64,000 nt of DNA from HTCC2207 sp002685195 (GCA_051201675.1 CP179212.1:1426001-1490000), one strand, 5' to 3'; shown: positions 15,832 through 26,078, numbered from the stretch's first letter. A program made the numbers and translations. The notes: generated from the letters alone by a model not told the origin.

Positions 15832-16998
15832 TTAGTTACCCCCTGCGGCTTTAACAACCTGTTGTGCTGCGTCGGTAAGACTTGTCGCAGCAATAATAGC
15901 AAGACCGGATTCGGCCAATTTTTTAGTTCCTAGCTCTGCATTATTGCCTTCTAAACGCACAACCACCGGAATAGTTACACCAACCTCTTCTACCGCGCCA
16001 ATTACGCCTTCGGCAATCAAATCACAGCGAACGATACCGCCAAAGATGTTGATCAGTACGGCTTTAACGTTGGTGTCTGAAAGAATAATTTTGAACGCTT
16101 CAACTACACGCTCTTTGGTCGCTCCGCCCCCAACATCGAGGAAGTTAGCTGGGGATCCACCATGAAGATTAACAATGTCCATAGTGCCCATGGCTAAACC
16201 AGCACCATTGACCATGCAACCAATGTCACCATCAAGCGCCACGTAGTTAAGGTCCCAAGCAGAGGCATGAGCTTCTCGTGCGTCTTCTTGGGAAGGGTCA
16301 TGCATTTCTTTAATCTGCGGCTGACGATACAGCGCGTTACCATCAATAATAACTTTGGCATCTAGGCAGTGAAGGTTTCCTTCGTCAGTGATAACCAGTG
16401 GGTTCACTTCTAATAGCTCAAGGTCTTTCTCTTTAAACAATTTAGCCAAACCCATAAAAATGCTGACAAATTGCTTAACTTGAACCCCTTTGAGCCCTAA
16501 TTTAAACGCAAGGTCACGTCCCTGATAGGGTTGAGCACCCGTTAGAGGGTCTATAACGGCTTTTAGGATCTTTTCTGGGGTTTCGTGCGCAACCTTTTCA
16601 ATCTCAACACCGCCCTCGGTAGAGGCCATAAAGATGATTCGACGAGTTCCACGGTCTACCACAGCGCCCAAGTAAAGCTCTTGGTCAATATCTGTGCAGG
16701 TTTCAACCAGAATACGGCTTACTGGCTGGCCATTGGCGTCTGTTTGGTAGGTAACTAAGTTTTTACCGAGCCAATGACGCGAAAACTCTTCGATTTCTGT
16801 TTTAGAGCTAACAAGTTTAACGCCGCCGGCCTTTCCGCGGCCACCCGCGTGGACTTGAGCCTTAACAACCCATCGATCACCACCAATGATGTCAGCGGCC
16901 GCTATGGCTTCTTGAACTGTTTCTGCCGCAACACCTTTAGAAACAGGTAGTCCATATTCGGCAAACAGTTGCTTACCTTGATATTCATGCAGGTTCAT
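15832..16998 (-). CDS. sucC: Succinyl-CoA synthetase beta subunit
   Basis: A 388-aa protein starting with the canonical MNLHEYQGKQLFAEYGLPV. It contains the ATP-grasp nucleotide-binding region (AGGRGKAGGVKLV) and the C-terminal CoA-ligase domain (NIFGGIVRCDLIAEG, VVRLEGNN). It forms the heteromeric synthetase with SucD, 2 nt downstream. An 83-nt gap with a long hairpin separates it from lpdG upstream, the largest gap in this part of the operon. Confidence 0.98.
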   Translation of the reverse strand: MNLHEYQGKQLFAEYGLPVSKGVAAETVQEAIAAADIIGGDRWVVKAQVHAGGRGKAGGVKLVSSKTEIEEFSRHWLGKNLVTYQTDANGQPVSRILVETCTDIDQELYLGAVVDRGTRRIIFMASTEGGVEIEKVAHETPEKILKAVIDPLTGAQPYQGRDLAFKLGLKGVQVKQFVSIFMGLAKLFKEKDLELLEVNPLVITDEGNLHCLDAKVIIDGNALYRQPQIKEMHDPSQEDAREAHASAWDLNYVALDGDIGCMVNGAGLAMGTMDIVNLHGGSPANFLDVGGGATKERVVEAFKIILSDTNVKAVLINIFGGIVRCDLIAEGVIGAVEEVGVTIPVVVRLEGNNAELGTKKLAESGLAIIAATSLTDAAQQVVKAAGGN

Positions 16999-17026
16999 AC
17001 TTCATTTCCTGTTAGTTGTAGTTGTA

Positions 17027-17065
17027 TTGCGCCCCGCGCTGCCAATAAAACAGCCCGAAGCGCAA
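17027..17065 (-). other. Intercistronic hairpin between lpdG and sucC
   Basis: An inverted repeat TTGCGC...GCGCAA encloses a second pairing GCTG/CAGC, giving a long interrupted stem in the 83-nt gap. There is no T-run on the transcribed side, so it is more likely an mRNA processing or stability element than a terminator. Confidence 0.5.
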
Positions 17066-17081
17066 AAAGTTTAAAGTCTTT

Positions 17082-18521
17082 CTAACGTCGTTTTCGATTA
17101 GCGATGTGAATAGCACTACCATTGACCGCCAATGCAGCTTCATGCACGGCCTCTGACAATGTTGGATGCCCAAATACCGTCATTCCAAGATCTTCAGCGC
17201 TGGAACCAAACTCCATGGCAATGGCTACCTGTTGAGTTAGGTCTGCTGCGCTTGGACCAACAATGTGACAACCTAAAATACGGTCAGTATCTGCGTGAGC
17301 AATGATTTTGACCATACCATCGGTATCATTCGCAGCCATTGCTCGCCCACTGGCAGCAAAAGGAAAAACGCCGACATTATAGGATTCCCCGGCTGCCTTA
17401 ACTTCTTCTTCGGTCTGACCCACTGATGCTACCTCGGGATGAGTGTAGATAACATTAGGAACAATGTCATAGTTCATCTGGGCCTTATGTCCTGCAATCC
17501 GTTCTGCTACCATCACGCCTTCTTCAGAGCCTTTATGAGCAAGCATTGGACCACGCACCAAATCACCAACCGCGTAAACGCCAGGGGCATTGGTTGCACA
17601 AAATTCGTTCACGAACACCGATCCGCGCTCATCAACGTCCACCCCGCTGTCTGCAGACAATAGTCCCTCCGTAAACGGTCGACGACCAACACAGACAATG
17701 AGCTTGTCAAACGTCTCTTTAAGTTCATCTCCAGCGGAAGTTTTGTAGGTTACCTCGACTTCACGGCCTTTAACTTCAGTACCCGTAACACGGGCGCCTA
17801 AGCGGATATCCAAGCCCTGCTTGGTGAAGATTTTTTTCGACTCTTTAGCAATAGCTTTATCCATAATCGCCAAGAAGTCGTCTAATGCTTCAAGAAGCAC
17901 AACTTTTGAGCCCAAACGACCCCAAACTGACCCTAACTCAAGGCCAATCACACCGGCACCAATAACGCCGAGACGCTCTGGCACCTCGCCAATCTCCAAT
18001 GCTCCCGTTGAATCAAGGATTAAATCGTTATCAACAGGTGCCACGGGAATAGCTATAGGTTGAGAGCCGGAGGCCAAAATGACATTTTCAGCATCAATAA
18101 CTGAGACAGCACCTTCATTGTCCGTTAACTCAACCTTTTTACCCGCTAAGAGCTTTCCAGTGCCATACAGCGCGGTGACACCATTAGCTTTGAATAACCC
18201 TGCTATACCACCCGTAAGTTGATTAATTATTTTATTTTTTCGCTCGAGCATGGCCGGAATATCAATTGCCACACCGCTAGTACTAATACCATGAATGGCA
18301 AGCTCTTCTGCCGCTTCGTGATACTTAAAGGAGCTATCTAGTAGGGCCTTGGATGGGATGCAACCAACATTAAGACAGGTACCGCCATTAACACCCTTAC
18401 CGTCACTGTTTTTCCACTTTTCTATACACGCCGTTTTCAGACCTAATTGCGCAGCTCTGATCGCAGCTACGTATCCTGCAGGGCCACTTCCAATAACGAC
18501 AACATCAAACTTATCGGACAT
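17082..18521 (-). CDS. lpdG: Dihydrolipoamide dehydrogenase (E3)
   Basis: A 479-aa flavoprotein. It has N-terminal FAD motif GSGPAG, redox-active disulfide GGTCLNVGCIPSK, central NAD motif GAGVIGLELGSVWGRLG and the C-terminal catalytic His-Glu pair in HPTLSEAVHEA. It reoxidises the lipoyl arms of the 2-oxoglutarate dehydrogenase complex (and possibly others) to make NADH. It lies between sucB and sucC, the arrangement also known from Pseudomonas, so it is the dedicated E3 of the oxoglutarate complex. Confidence 0.97.
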   Translation of the reverse strand: MSDKFDVVVIGSGPAGYVAAIRAAQLGLKTACIEKWKNSDGKGVNGGTCLNVGCIPSKALLDSSFKYHEAAEELAIHGISTSGVAIDIPAMLERKNKIINQLTGGIAGLFKANGVTALYGTGKLLAGKKVELTDNEGAVSVIDAENVILASGSQPIAIPVAPVDNDLILDSTGALEIGEVPERLGVIGAGVIGLELGSVWGRLGSKVVLLEALDDFLAIMDKAIAKESKKIFTKQGLDIRLGARVTGTEVKGREVEVTYKTSAGDELKETFDKLIVCVGRRPFTEGLLSADSGVDVDERGSVFVNEFCATNAPGVYAVGDLVRGPMLAHKGSEEGVMVAERIAGHKAQMNYDIVPNVIYTHPEVASVGQTEEEVKAAGESYNVGVFPFAASGRAMAANDTDGMVKIIAHADTDRILGCHIVGPSAADLTQQVAIAMEFGSSAEDLGMTVFGHPTLSEAVHEAALAVNGSAIHIANRKRR

Positions 18522-18551
18522 TTATTTACCTATATATCAATTACTTATGAA

Positions 18552-19748
18552 TTAAATCTCGAGCAATATCTTAGCTGGATCTTCTATCAGCTCTTTAATG
18601 GCCACTAGAAATTGAACAGCGTCCTTACCATCGATCAGACGATGATCATAGGACAATGCTAGATTCATCATGGGCCGAATGACCACTTCCCCGTTTACCG
18701 CCATTGGACGCTGTTGAATCTTGTGCATTCCCAATATCGCAGACTGCGGTGGATTGAGTATCGGTGTTGAAAGCAGAGACCCATAAACACCGCCATTGGT
18801 GATGGTGAAGGTACCACCGGTCATCTCTTCAATCGTTAACTTACCGTCCCGCGCCTTGCCTGCGTAGGTACTAATCGCATTTTCAACAGTCGCGATACTC
18901 ATATTTTCTGCGTTACGCAATACCGGGACCACGAGACCTCTGTCAGTAGAAACCGCCACACCGATATCCTGATAACCGTGATACACGATGTCAGTGCCAT
19001 CTATCGATGCATTGACCAATGGGTAGCGCTTCAGCGCCTCGACAGCCGCTTTGACGAACATTCCCATAAATCCTAAGCGAGTACCGTTATGCATCTTGGT
19101 AAACTCGTCTTGGTACTGTTTACGCAGACCCATCATTGCGGTCATATCAACTTCGTTAAAAGTCGTTAACATCGCAGTAGTCTGAGTCACGCTAAGTAAG
19201 CGCTCTGCGATACGCGAGCGCATTCTAGTCATCGCTACGCGCCGCTCGACCCGCTCGCCACCTTGCATTATAGCTTCTGCCCCAGCAGCGACTTTTGGTG
19301 CCTCCACGGTGGTTGCGGTTGGCTCTGGAGTATAATTAACCACATCTTCTTTGGTGATTCGCCCACCCTTTCCTGTGCCGGTAACCTGAGAAAGGTCAAT
19401 ATCTCGCTCATCTGCAAGCTTCTTTGCGGCGGGATTAACTAAGGACCCCCCCACCTCTGCATCTGGCTCAACTTTGGATGCTGCTAACACCGGAGTAGGC
19501 TCTGCAACAGCGCCCTCTTCAATCCGCGCAAGTACTTCATTGCTTAAAACGATGTCGCCCTCTGCCTTCAGGACTTCAACAAGAGTACCTGAGGCGGGAG
19601 CAACAACTTCTAATACAACCTTGTCAGTCTCTATGTCCACAATCAGCTCATCGCGACTAATAGTGTCTCCTGCTTGTTTATGCCAGGTCGCCAAAGTGCC
19701 CTCTTGGACTGATTCTGGATATGTAGGTGCCTTGATTTCTATGGCCAT
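18552..19748 (-). CDS. sucB: 2-oxoglutarate dehydrogenase E2, dihydrolipoyl succinyltransferase
   Basis: A 398-aa protein with one N-terminal lipoyl domain (lipoyl-lysine in ETDKVVLEV, residue ~43), an Ala/Pro/Val-rich linker, a peripheral-subunit-binding domain (NPAAKKLADERDIDLSQV ~108-125) and the C-terminal catalytic domain ending with the HxxxDG motif (SYDHRLIDGKDAV). It transfers the succinyl group to CoA in the oxoglutarate dehydrogenase complex. It begins 15 nt after sucA and precedes lpdG. Confidence 0.98.
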   Translation of the reverse strand: MAIEIKAPTYPESVQEGTLATWHKQAGDTISRDELIVDIETDKVVLEVVAPASGTLVEVLKAEGDIVLSNEVLARIEEGAVAEPTPVLAASKVEPDAEVGGSLVNPAAKKLADERDIDLSQVTGTGKGGRITKEDVVNYTPEPTATTVEAPKVAAGAEAIMQGGERVERRVAMTRMRSRIAERLLSVTQTTAMLTTFNEVDMTAMMGLRKQYQDEFTKMHNGTRLGFMGMFVKAAVEALKRYPLVNASIDGTDIVYHGYQDIGVAVSTDRGLVVPVLRNAENMSIATVENAISTYAGKARDGKLTIEEMTGGTFTITNGGVYGSLLSTPILNPPQSAILGMHKIQQRPMAVNGEVVIRPMMNLALSYDHRLIDGKDAVQFLVAIKELIEDPAKILLEI

Positions 19749-19763
19749 TAATCTATTCCTAGT

Positions 19764-22601
19764 TTAAGAGTCGAAAGTTAATGCTTCATCAATAAATTGT
19801 TTCTGTTCTTCAAGATGGACAGACATATATCCACTTGCCGGTGCTGCTGAGCCAATACGCCCCGCATAGCTCAACTGCAAGCTTGAGTCATGGCGCTGCA
19901 TGGCATTGCGCATATGGTGCTGACTGCTGTACCAAGCGCCCTGATTCATAGGCTCCTCTTGACACCACACCACACTTTCTAATTTAGGATAAGCCGCCAA
20001 TACCACGTCCAACTCTTTGTCAGGGAAAGGATACAGCTGCTCCAAGCGGACGATCGCTATATCCTTGATACCTCGCTCATCTCGCTCCTCGAGAAGATGA
20101 TAATAAACCTTGCCTGAGCAGAGAATAATACGCTTTACCGCCGCCGCATCAACACTACCATCGTCAATAACATTACTAAAATGGCCCTTGGCTAAATCTT
20201 CAAGAGATGAAGTCGCCAGTTTATGCCGCAATATCCACTTGGGACTCATGATAACCAGTGGACGTCGCATTGGCCTGATTGCTTGGCGTCTTAATAAATG
20301 GAATATTTGTGCTGGAGTGGTTGGGTTACAGATTTGCATGTTGTGTTCAGCACATAGCTGTAAAAACCGCTCAAGACGAGCTGAGGAATGCTCAGGACCT
20401 TGCCCTTCGAAACCATGAGGCAACATCATCGTCAGACCACACAGCCGGCCCCACTTGTGCTCTCCGCTAGCGATAAACTGATCTATCACTACTTGAGCAC
20501 CGTTCGCAAAATCGCCAAACTGGGCTTCCCATATAATCAAGCCTTTGGGCGCTGTAGTTGCATATCCATATTCAAAGGCCAGTACAGCCTCCTCAGATAG
20601 CACAGAGTCATAGATATCAAATCGCGGTTGCTCATCGTACATATTAGCCAAAGGCAGGTAAGCTTCACCATCGTTCTGATTAAACACTACGGCATGACGA
20701 TGAGAGAACGTACCTCTGCGAACATCTTGTCCAGTAAAGCGGATCGGGTATCCCTCTCGCAGCAAGGTGCCATAGGCCAGCAGTTCTGCCATGCCCCAAT
20801 TCAGAGGCAGCGCCCCTCCGGCCATCTTACGACGGTCATCATAAATTTTAGAGACCTGCCGCTGAACCTTAATGCCATCGGGAATCGTAGTGATTTTGGT
20901 TGCTACTTCCTGTAACTTTTGCAGATCGGTTGCTGTGTCACCTTCGGTGCGCCAATCATGGTCTAGGTAGGGGTTCCAATCAACAAACAACGAAGTATCA
21001 GGCTCTCTGACTAAGTTGTGTACCACAAACTCGCCCTTATCAAGCCTAGAACGGTAAACATTTGCCATTTCATTAGCCTGGGTCTGCTCGATAATACCTT
21101 CAGTGACTAATTTTTGAGCATAGAGAGTTCGAGTCGTCGAATGCTTTTTGATAATTTCGTACATTAACGGCTGTGTCGAAGATGGCTCATCGGTTTCGTT
21201 GTGACCTCGACGGCGGTAACAAACCAAATCAATAACAACATCTTTGCCAAATTCATATCGATAGTCTGTAGCTAGCATCGCAGCGAACATTACTGCATCA
21301 GGGTTATCGCCATTAACATGCAAAATAGGCGCGCCAACCATTTTGGCAATATCTGTACAGTATTCCGTAGATCGGGCGTCATCTTGTCTACTCGTGGTGA
21401 ACCCCACCTGATTGTTAATAACAATATGTATGGTGCCGCCAGTTTTATATGCTCTGGTCTGGGAGAGCTGAAATGTCTCCATAACCACTCCCTGTCCCGC
21501 AAACGCAGCATCGCCATGCATCAATATAGGCACGACCTTTTGCCCTGTTGGGTCATTGCGTCGATCCTGGCGCGCTCGCCCTGAACCTACTACCACAGGA
21601 CAGGAAATCTCCAAATGCGATGGATTAAAACCCAGCGCCATATGGACTTCGCCACCAGGAGTCATGACATTCGACGAGAAGCCTTGGTGATATTTTACAT
21701 CCCCTGATGTATTGACCAGACGCTTACCTTCAAACTCGTCAAACATTTCAGCAGGGTTTTTGCCCAAGATGTTGACTAAAACATTTAATCGCCCACGGTG
21801 AGCCATGGCCATCACAATTTCTTTAGCGCCGTATTCTCCCGACCGCCTAACCAAACAGTCAAGAAGCGGGATAAGACTCTCACCGCCCTCAAGCCCAAAA
21901 CGCTTGGTACCAGGGTACTTTGAGTCAAGGTGCTTTTCTAAACCCTCTGCGGCCGTCAACCTGTTAAGCACATCAATCCGAGCATCTTCGCCATAGGTGG
22001 GCTTAGACCTAACACTTTCAAACCTCTGGGCTAACCACTGCTTTTCCGCGAAAGAGGTTATGTGCATGAATTCGGGACCCAAGTTACCGCAATAGGTCTC
22101 TTCTAGGGCTTCAACTATCTCTCTTAGGGTCGCCTCGGGCTTGCCGATATAAAGGGGGCTGGTTTGAAATGTAGTATCCAAGTCAGCGTCGGTGAGACCG
22201 TGAAAATGCAGCTGTAAATCAGCCACGTCTTCACGAATCATGAGCCCTAATGGATCTAACTTCGCTTTTTGGTGGCCTCGGAATCGATAGGAACTGATTA
22301 ACTGGACAACTTTTACCTGCTTACGTTCATGCTCCAAGTGGATTCCGCCGGAGCCTGGCGCAGGGGTCGGACGAGCTTGGCGTCTGCCGAGCAGCTCAAA
22401 ATGCTGGATAATTGTGTCGTGAGAGATATCAGGTGCAATCGAACCATTGGTCCGAGGAAGGGAGTCAAAAAAGCTTCCCCACTCTTCTGGCACAGCGTTG
22501 GGGCTGTGCAAGTAGGTTTCATAGAGCCCTTCAATATACGCGGCGTTTCCACCAGAAAAGTGCGAGGAGCTGAGGAATTGCTCCATTAGGCCCTCAGGCA
22601 T
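19764..22601 (-). CDS. sucA: 2-oxoglutarate dehydrogenase E1 component
   Basis: A 945-aa thiamine-diphosphate enzyme of standard length. It shows the N-terminal E2-binding-type segment (AAYIEGLYETYLHSP), TPP-domain motifs (MAHRGRLNVLVN, HGDAAFAGQGVVMETFQLS, CYRRRGHNETDEPS) and C-terminal transketolase-like elements (FEYGYA, LPHGFEGQGPEHSSAR). It decarboxylates 2-oxoglutarate and reductively succinylates SucB. It follows sdhB by a 107-nt gap that contains a small inverted repeat (CTAGC/GCTAG) but no clear terminator. Confidence 0.98.
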   Translation of the reverse strand: MPEGLMEQFLSSSHFSGGNAAYIEGLYETYLHSPNAVPEEWGSFFDSLPRTNGSIAPDISHDTIIQHFELLGRRQARPTPAPGSGGIHLEHERKQVKVVQLISSYRFRGHQKAKLDPLGLMIREDVADLQLHFHGLTDADLDTTFQTSPLYIGKPEATLREIVEALEETYCGNLGPEFMHITSFAEKQWLAQRFESVRSKPTYGEDARIDVLNRLTAAEGLEKHLDSKYPGTKRFGLEGGESLIPLLDCLVRRSGEYGAKEIVMAMAHRGRLNVLVNILGKNPAEMFDEFEGKRLVNTSGDVKYHQGFSSNVMTPGGEVHMALGFNPSHLEISCPVVVGSGRARQDRRNDPTGQKVVPILMHGDAAFAGQGVVMETFQLSQTRAYKTGGTIHIVINNQVGFTTSRQDDARSTEYCTDIAKMVGAPILHVNGDNPDAVMFAAMLATDYRYEFGKDVVIDLVCYRRRGHNETDEPSSTQPLMYEIIKKHSTTRTLYAQKLVTEGIIEQTQANEMANVYRSRLDKGEFVVHNLVREPDTSLFVDWNPYLDHDWRTEGDTATDLQKLQEVATKITTIPDGIKVQRQVSKIYDDRRKMAGGALPLNWGMAELLAYGTLLREGYPIRFTGQDVRRGTFSHRHAVVFNQNDGEAYLPLANMYDEQPRFDIYDSVLSEEAVLAFEYGYATTAPKGLIIWEAQFGDFANGAQVVIDQFIASGEHKWGRLCGLTMMLPHGFEGQGPEHSSARLERFLQLCAEHNMQICNPTTPAQIFHLLRRQAIRPMRRPLVIMSPKWILRHKLATSSLEDLAKGHFSNVIDDGSVDAAAVKRIILCSGKVYYHLLEERDERGIKDIAIVRLEQLYPFPDKELDVVLAAYPKLESVVWCQEEPMNQGAWYSSQHHMRNAMQRHDSSLQLSYAGRIGSAAPASGYMSVHLEEQKQFIDEALTFDS

Positions 22602-22708
22602 TGCTATTTGTCCTTATGACTGCAAATTTTGGCGCCATTTTAAAGGGCTAGCACGCCTACGGCTAGTAAAATTTCAGAAATTCGGCGATTTCCACCAAAT
22701 TAACCAAA

Positions 22709-23413
22709 TTACGCTGGGTTTCTCATCAACATGTTACGAATATGGCCAATCGCTTTGGTCGGATTCAAGCCTTTAGGACACACTTGAACGCAGTTCATGA
22801 TGCCATGGCATCGAAACACACTGAACGGGTCGTCAAGCTTTGATAGCCTTTCTGCGGTAGCAGTATCTCTGCTATCAGCCAAAAAGCGGTAGGCCTGTAG
22901 AAGACCAGAAGGGCCTATAAACTTCTCCGGATTCCACCAGAAGGAAGGACATGCTGTTGAGCAACATGCACAGAGAATACATTCGTAAAGTCCATCGAGC
23001 TTTGCACGCTCTTCAGGGGACTGCAAGCGCTCTATCTCTGGCGCTGGTGAGTTGTTAATCATATACGGCTGAATTTTCTCATACTGGGCATAGAACTGAG
23101 ACATATCGATGACAAGATCTCGAATAACCGGCAATCCAGGTAGCGGACGAATAGTCAGCAAATTACCTTTCACTGCCTCCGAAAGCGGCGTAATACAAGC
23201 CAGACCGTTTTTCCCAGAGATATTGACACCATCAGACCCACAAACACCTTCTCGACAAGAACGCCTAAACACTAACGATGGATCCTCAACCTTTAGCTTC
23301 TCAAGAACATCTAGAACCATCAGGTCTTTCCCTTGGGTATCAAACTGAAAATCCTGCATGTAGGGTTCGTTATCAACTTCCGGGTTGTAGCGATAAATAC
23401 TTACATTTAGCAT
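22709..23413 (-). CDS. sdhB: Succinate dehydrogenase iron-sulfur subunit
   Basis: A 234-aa protein from ATG 23413; the longer frame to 23464 would overlap sdhA by 26 nt and adds an atypical leader. Cysteines for the [2Fe-2S] cluster are in CREGVCGSDG and C.. of NGLACI, and those for the [4Fe-4S] and [3Fe-4S] clusters in CILCACCSTACPS and CHGIMNCVQVCPKGLNP. It relays electrons from SdhA flavin to quinone at the inner membrane. Gap to sdhA is 25 nt. Confidence 0.97.
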   Translation of the reverse strand: MLNVSIYRYNPEVDNEPYMQDFQFDTQGKDLMVLDVLEKLKVEDPSLVFRRSCREGVCGSDGVNISGKNGLACITPLSEAVKGNLLTIRPLPGLPVIRDLVIDMSQFYAQYEKIQPYMINNSPAPEIERLQSPEERAKLDGLYECILCACCSTACPSFWWNPEKFIGPSGLLQAYRFLADSRDTATAERLSKLDDPFSVFRCHGIMNCVQVCPKGLNPTKAIGHIRNMLMRNPA

Positions 23414-23438
23414 AAAATTAATATCTCTTCTCGCAAAA

Positions 23439-25211
23439 TCAATAGGTACGAATTTTTGGTTCAAAAGGCTCGCGGGTTTTTAGAGTGAAATTCACCGGGC
23501 GCTTACCGATTTCTTTACTTCCTGGAAAGTAAATAGAGTGACATAGCCAATTCTCATCATCTCGCTCTTGAAAATCTTCCCGAGCATGAGCGCCTCTGCT
23601 CTCCGTTCTACCCTCTGCTGCAATGGCCGTAGCGTAGGCAGTTTCGAACAAATTTTGTAACTCAAGAGCTTCAATTCGAGCGGTATTGAATGAGTTGCTT
23701 TTGTCATCGAGGTACACGTTTTCAATGCGGGGCCGAAGCTCATCAAGCTTTTGAACACCCTGCTGCATGTAATCTCCGCGCCTAAATACTCCGAAAAAGT
23801 TCTGCATGATGGTCTGTAATTCCGCTCGCAGGACCGCCGCATTCTCTCCTTTGGTAGACGCATTAATACGATTCAATCCAGCCATTGCGCGATCAATGTC
23901 CTCTTCAGTCGCATCTTTCAGGTCGATGCCTTTGCTCAACTCATTTTCAATGAAAATTCCCGATGCGCGTCCAAATACCACTAGGTCAAGCAAGGAATTT
24001 CCGCCCAAACGATTAGCGCCATGAACCGACACACAAGCAGCCTCGCCACACGCATAAAAACCCTCGATAACTTGATCATTGCCCTCTCTATCTATGGTGA
24101 GAGCCTGCCCGTCAACGTTGGTTGGGATGCCTCCCATCATGTAATGGCAGGTAGGAACTACCGGAATGGGCTCTTTGACAGGGTCTGCATGAGCGAAAGT
24201 CCGTGAAAGCTCAAGAATACCGGGAAGCTTGGCATTCAGCGCTTCTTCTCCAAGATGATCTAGCTTGAGGAATACATGGTCGCCGTCAGGACCGCATCCT
24301 CGTCCCTCAAGGATCTCCAGAACCATAGACCTAGCAACCACATCTCTACCCGCAAGATCTTTTGCATTTGGCGCATAACGCTCCATGAAGCGCTCGCCGT
24401 CTTTGTTGATCAGATAGCCGCCTTCTCCGCGACAACCTTCGGTAACCAATGTTCCGGCACCATGAATTCCGGTGGGATGAAACTGCCACATCTCAATATC
24501 CTGGACTGGAAAACCAGCCCGTATGGCCATTCCAACACCATCGCCGGTGCAAATATGAGCATTGGTGGTAGACGCATAAATCCGGCCTGCACCGCCTGTG
24601 GCAAACACAGTAGCCTTTGATTTAACGTACACACACTCGCCAGTTTCAATATTTATTGCTACAACGCCAACGACGGCATTGTCTGAATTTTTCACTATAT
24701 CTACGGCAAACCATTCGTTGAGAAAGACTGTTTTGTTCTTCAAATTACCTTGATACAACGTATGCAAAAGAGCGTGGCCCGTTCTGTCTGCGGCCGCACA
24801 GGTTCTAGCGGCTTGACCGCCAGCACCATAATCTTTTGATTGACCGCCGAAAGGCCGCTGATAAATGCGACCTTCCTCTGTTCGAGAAAAAGGCAGGCCC
24901 ATGTGCTCAAGCTCGAAGACAGCCTCAGGGCCTGTCTGACACATGTATTCGATGGCTTCTTGATCACCAATGTAATCAGACCCCTTAATGGTGTCATACA
25001 TATGCCACTGCCACTGATCATTTGGATCGTCGCTGGCAATTGCACAGGTAATCCCACCCTGAGCCGAAACGGTGTGTGAGCGCGTGGGGAAAACCTTGGT
25101 TATTACTGCTGTTTTATAACCTGACTGCGCTAGCTGAAGCGCTGCACGCATGCCAGAACCGCCACCGCCGACAATAACGGCGTCAAAACTCATTGTTCTT
25201 AAACTAGCCAT
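23439..25211 (-). CDS. sdhA: Succinate dehydrogenase flavoprotein subunit
   Basis: A 590-aa catalytic subunit. FAD-binding GGGGSGMRAALQL at residues ~14-26, the histidyl-FAD attachment site TRSHTVSAQGGI near residue 46, and active-site motifs (HPTGIHGAGTLVTEGCRGEGG, RLGGNSLLDLVVFGR) are all present. It oxidises succinate to fumarate on the cytoplasmic side of the membrane. It begins 4 nt after the sdhD stop within the sdhCDAB order. Confidence 0.98.
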   Translation of the reverse strand: MASLRTMSFDAVIVGGGGSGMRAALQLAQSGYKTAVITKVFPTRSHTVSAQGGITCAIASDDPNDQWQWHMYDTIKGSDYIGDQEAIEYMCQTGPEAVFELEHMGLPFSRTEEGRIYQRPFGGQSKDYGAGGQAARTCAAADRTGHALLHTLYQGNLKNKTVFLNEWFAVDIVKNSDNAVVGVVAINIETGECVYVKSKATVFATGGAGRIYASTTNAHICTGDGVGMAIRAGFPVQDIEMWQFHPTGIHGAGTLVTEGCRGEGGYLINKDGERFMERYAPNAKDLAGRDVVARSMVLEILEGRGCGPDGDHVFLKLDHLGEEALNAKLPGILELSRTFAHADPVKEPIPVVPTCHYMMGGIPTNVDGQALTIDREGNDQVIEGFYACGEAACVSVHGANRLGGNSLLDLVVFGRASGIFIENELSKGIDLKDATEEDIDRAMAGLNRINASTKGENAAVLRAELQTIMQNFFGVFRRGDYMQQGVQKLDELRPRIENVYLDDKSNSFNTARIEALELQNLFETAYATAIAAEGRTESRGAHAREDFQERDDENWLCHSIYFPGSKEIGKRPVNFTLKTREPFEPKIRTY

Positions 25212-25215
25212 GTAC

Positions 25216-25584
25216 TTAAATTCCCCAAAGAATATCGATAGCCCAAACCAAATAGACCAAAATCACCGCGACCATACCAACTTGTAAAACTTTACGGATC
25301 ATGTCAGCTTTTGGCCCAAGGAGTCTGACCGTTACATAGTCTGTAAGAACACACCAAATCCCAATCCACGCATGAGACGCAATAGAGGCCATTGTCAACA
25401 AGCTAAACAGCCGCATCGATAGCAGGCTATTTAATTCAGCCCATTGAGCGTAACTGATACCTGGATTTGCCAAAAGGTAAGCAGTAACAAACAAGATATA
25501 AGCGGTCATGACCACAGCTGAAATTCGCTGAACCAACCAATTAGTTACACCGCTTCGACTAAAACTGGAAACTATTCCTACCAT
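25216..25584 (-). CDS. sdhD: Succinate dehydrogenase membrane anchor SdhD
   Basis: A 122-aa, three-helix anchor. ATG 25584 gives the family start (MVGIVSSFSRSGVTNWLVQR) and a 7-nt overlap with sdhC, pointing to translational coupling; the longer frame to 25644 would lie deep inside sdhC. The haem b ligand region SHAWIGIWCVLTDYV matches the axial His segment of E. coli SdhD. It forms the quinone site with SdhC and SdhB. Confidence 0.95.
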   Translation of the reverse strand: MVGIVSSFSRSGVTNWLVQRISAVVMTAYILFVTAYLLANPGISYAQWAELNSLLSMRLFSLLTMASIASHAWIGIWCVLTDYVTVRLLGPKADMIRKVLQVGMVAVILVYLVWAIDILWGI

Positions 25585-25964
25585 GAGAGCACCCAACTGG
25601 TTATGACTAAAATGACTAAAAGCGATAGCGCCACTGCTATCCAAGCGCTGATACGACCACTATTGAAATTCTCTTCACCCAATCCAAAGTCCATCACGAG
25701 ATGCCTAATACCTGCCACCGTGTGATAAGCAAGCGCGATAAGACTTCCCCATACAAAAAACGTCACCGCAGGATGAGCCACCAAATCTTTGAGCATATTA
25801 AAACTTTGTTCAGAGTCCAGGCTAAGATCGAGTAACCACAACATGACAGCCAAGCCAAAGAATGTAATCACCCCAGAGATTCGATGTAAAATTGAAACAT
25901 AAGACGTGATAGGCAGTCTTATTGTCCCAAGATCCAAATTAACAGGTCTTTTCTTATCTACCAT
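25578..25964 (-). CDS. sdhC: Succinate dehydrogenase cytochrome b556 subunit SdhC
   Basis: A 128-aa, three-helix membrane protein. It has the N-terminal RPVNLDLGTIRLPITSYVSI segment, HRISGVITFFG, and the axial haem histidine region HTVAGIRHLVMDFG. First gene of the sdh-suc cluster; GAGGT precedes the ATG, and a good minus-strand promoter lies ~115-145 nt upstream. Confidence 0.96.
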   Translation of the reverse strand: MVDKKRPVNLDLGTIRLPITSYVSILHRISGVITFFGLAVMLWLLDLSLDSEQSFNMLKDLVAHPAVTFFVWGSLIALAYHTVAGIRHLVMDFGLGEENFNSGRISAWIAVALSLLVILVITSWVLSW

Positions 25965-26078
25965 GCGCTACCTCACAGTTACTTGCCGAAGTTAGCCACT
26001 CCGCCATGAACATGTTGTTTAAATGAAATCGTCTTGGGTTCCTCCTGCGAATGCGGAGCTCCCTTTTGTTGGGCACGC

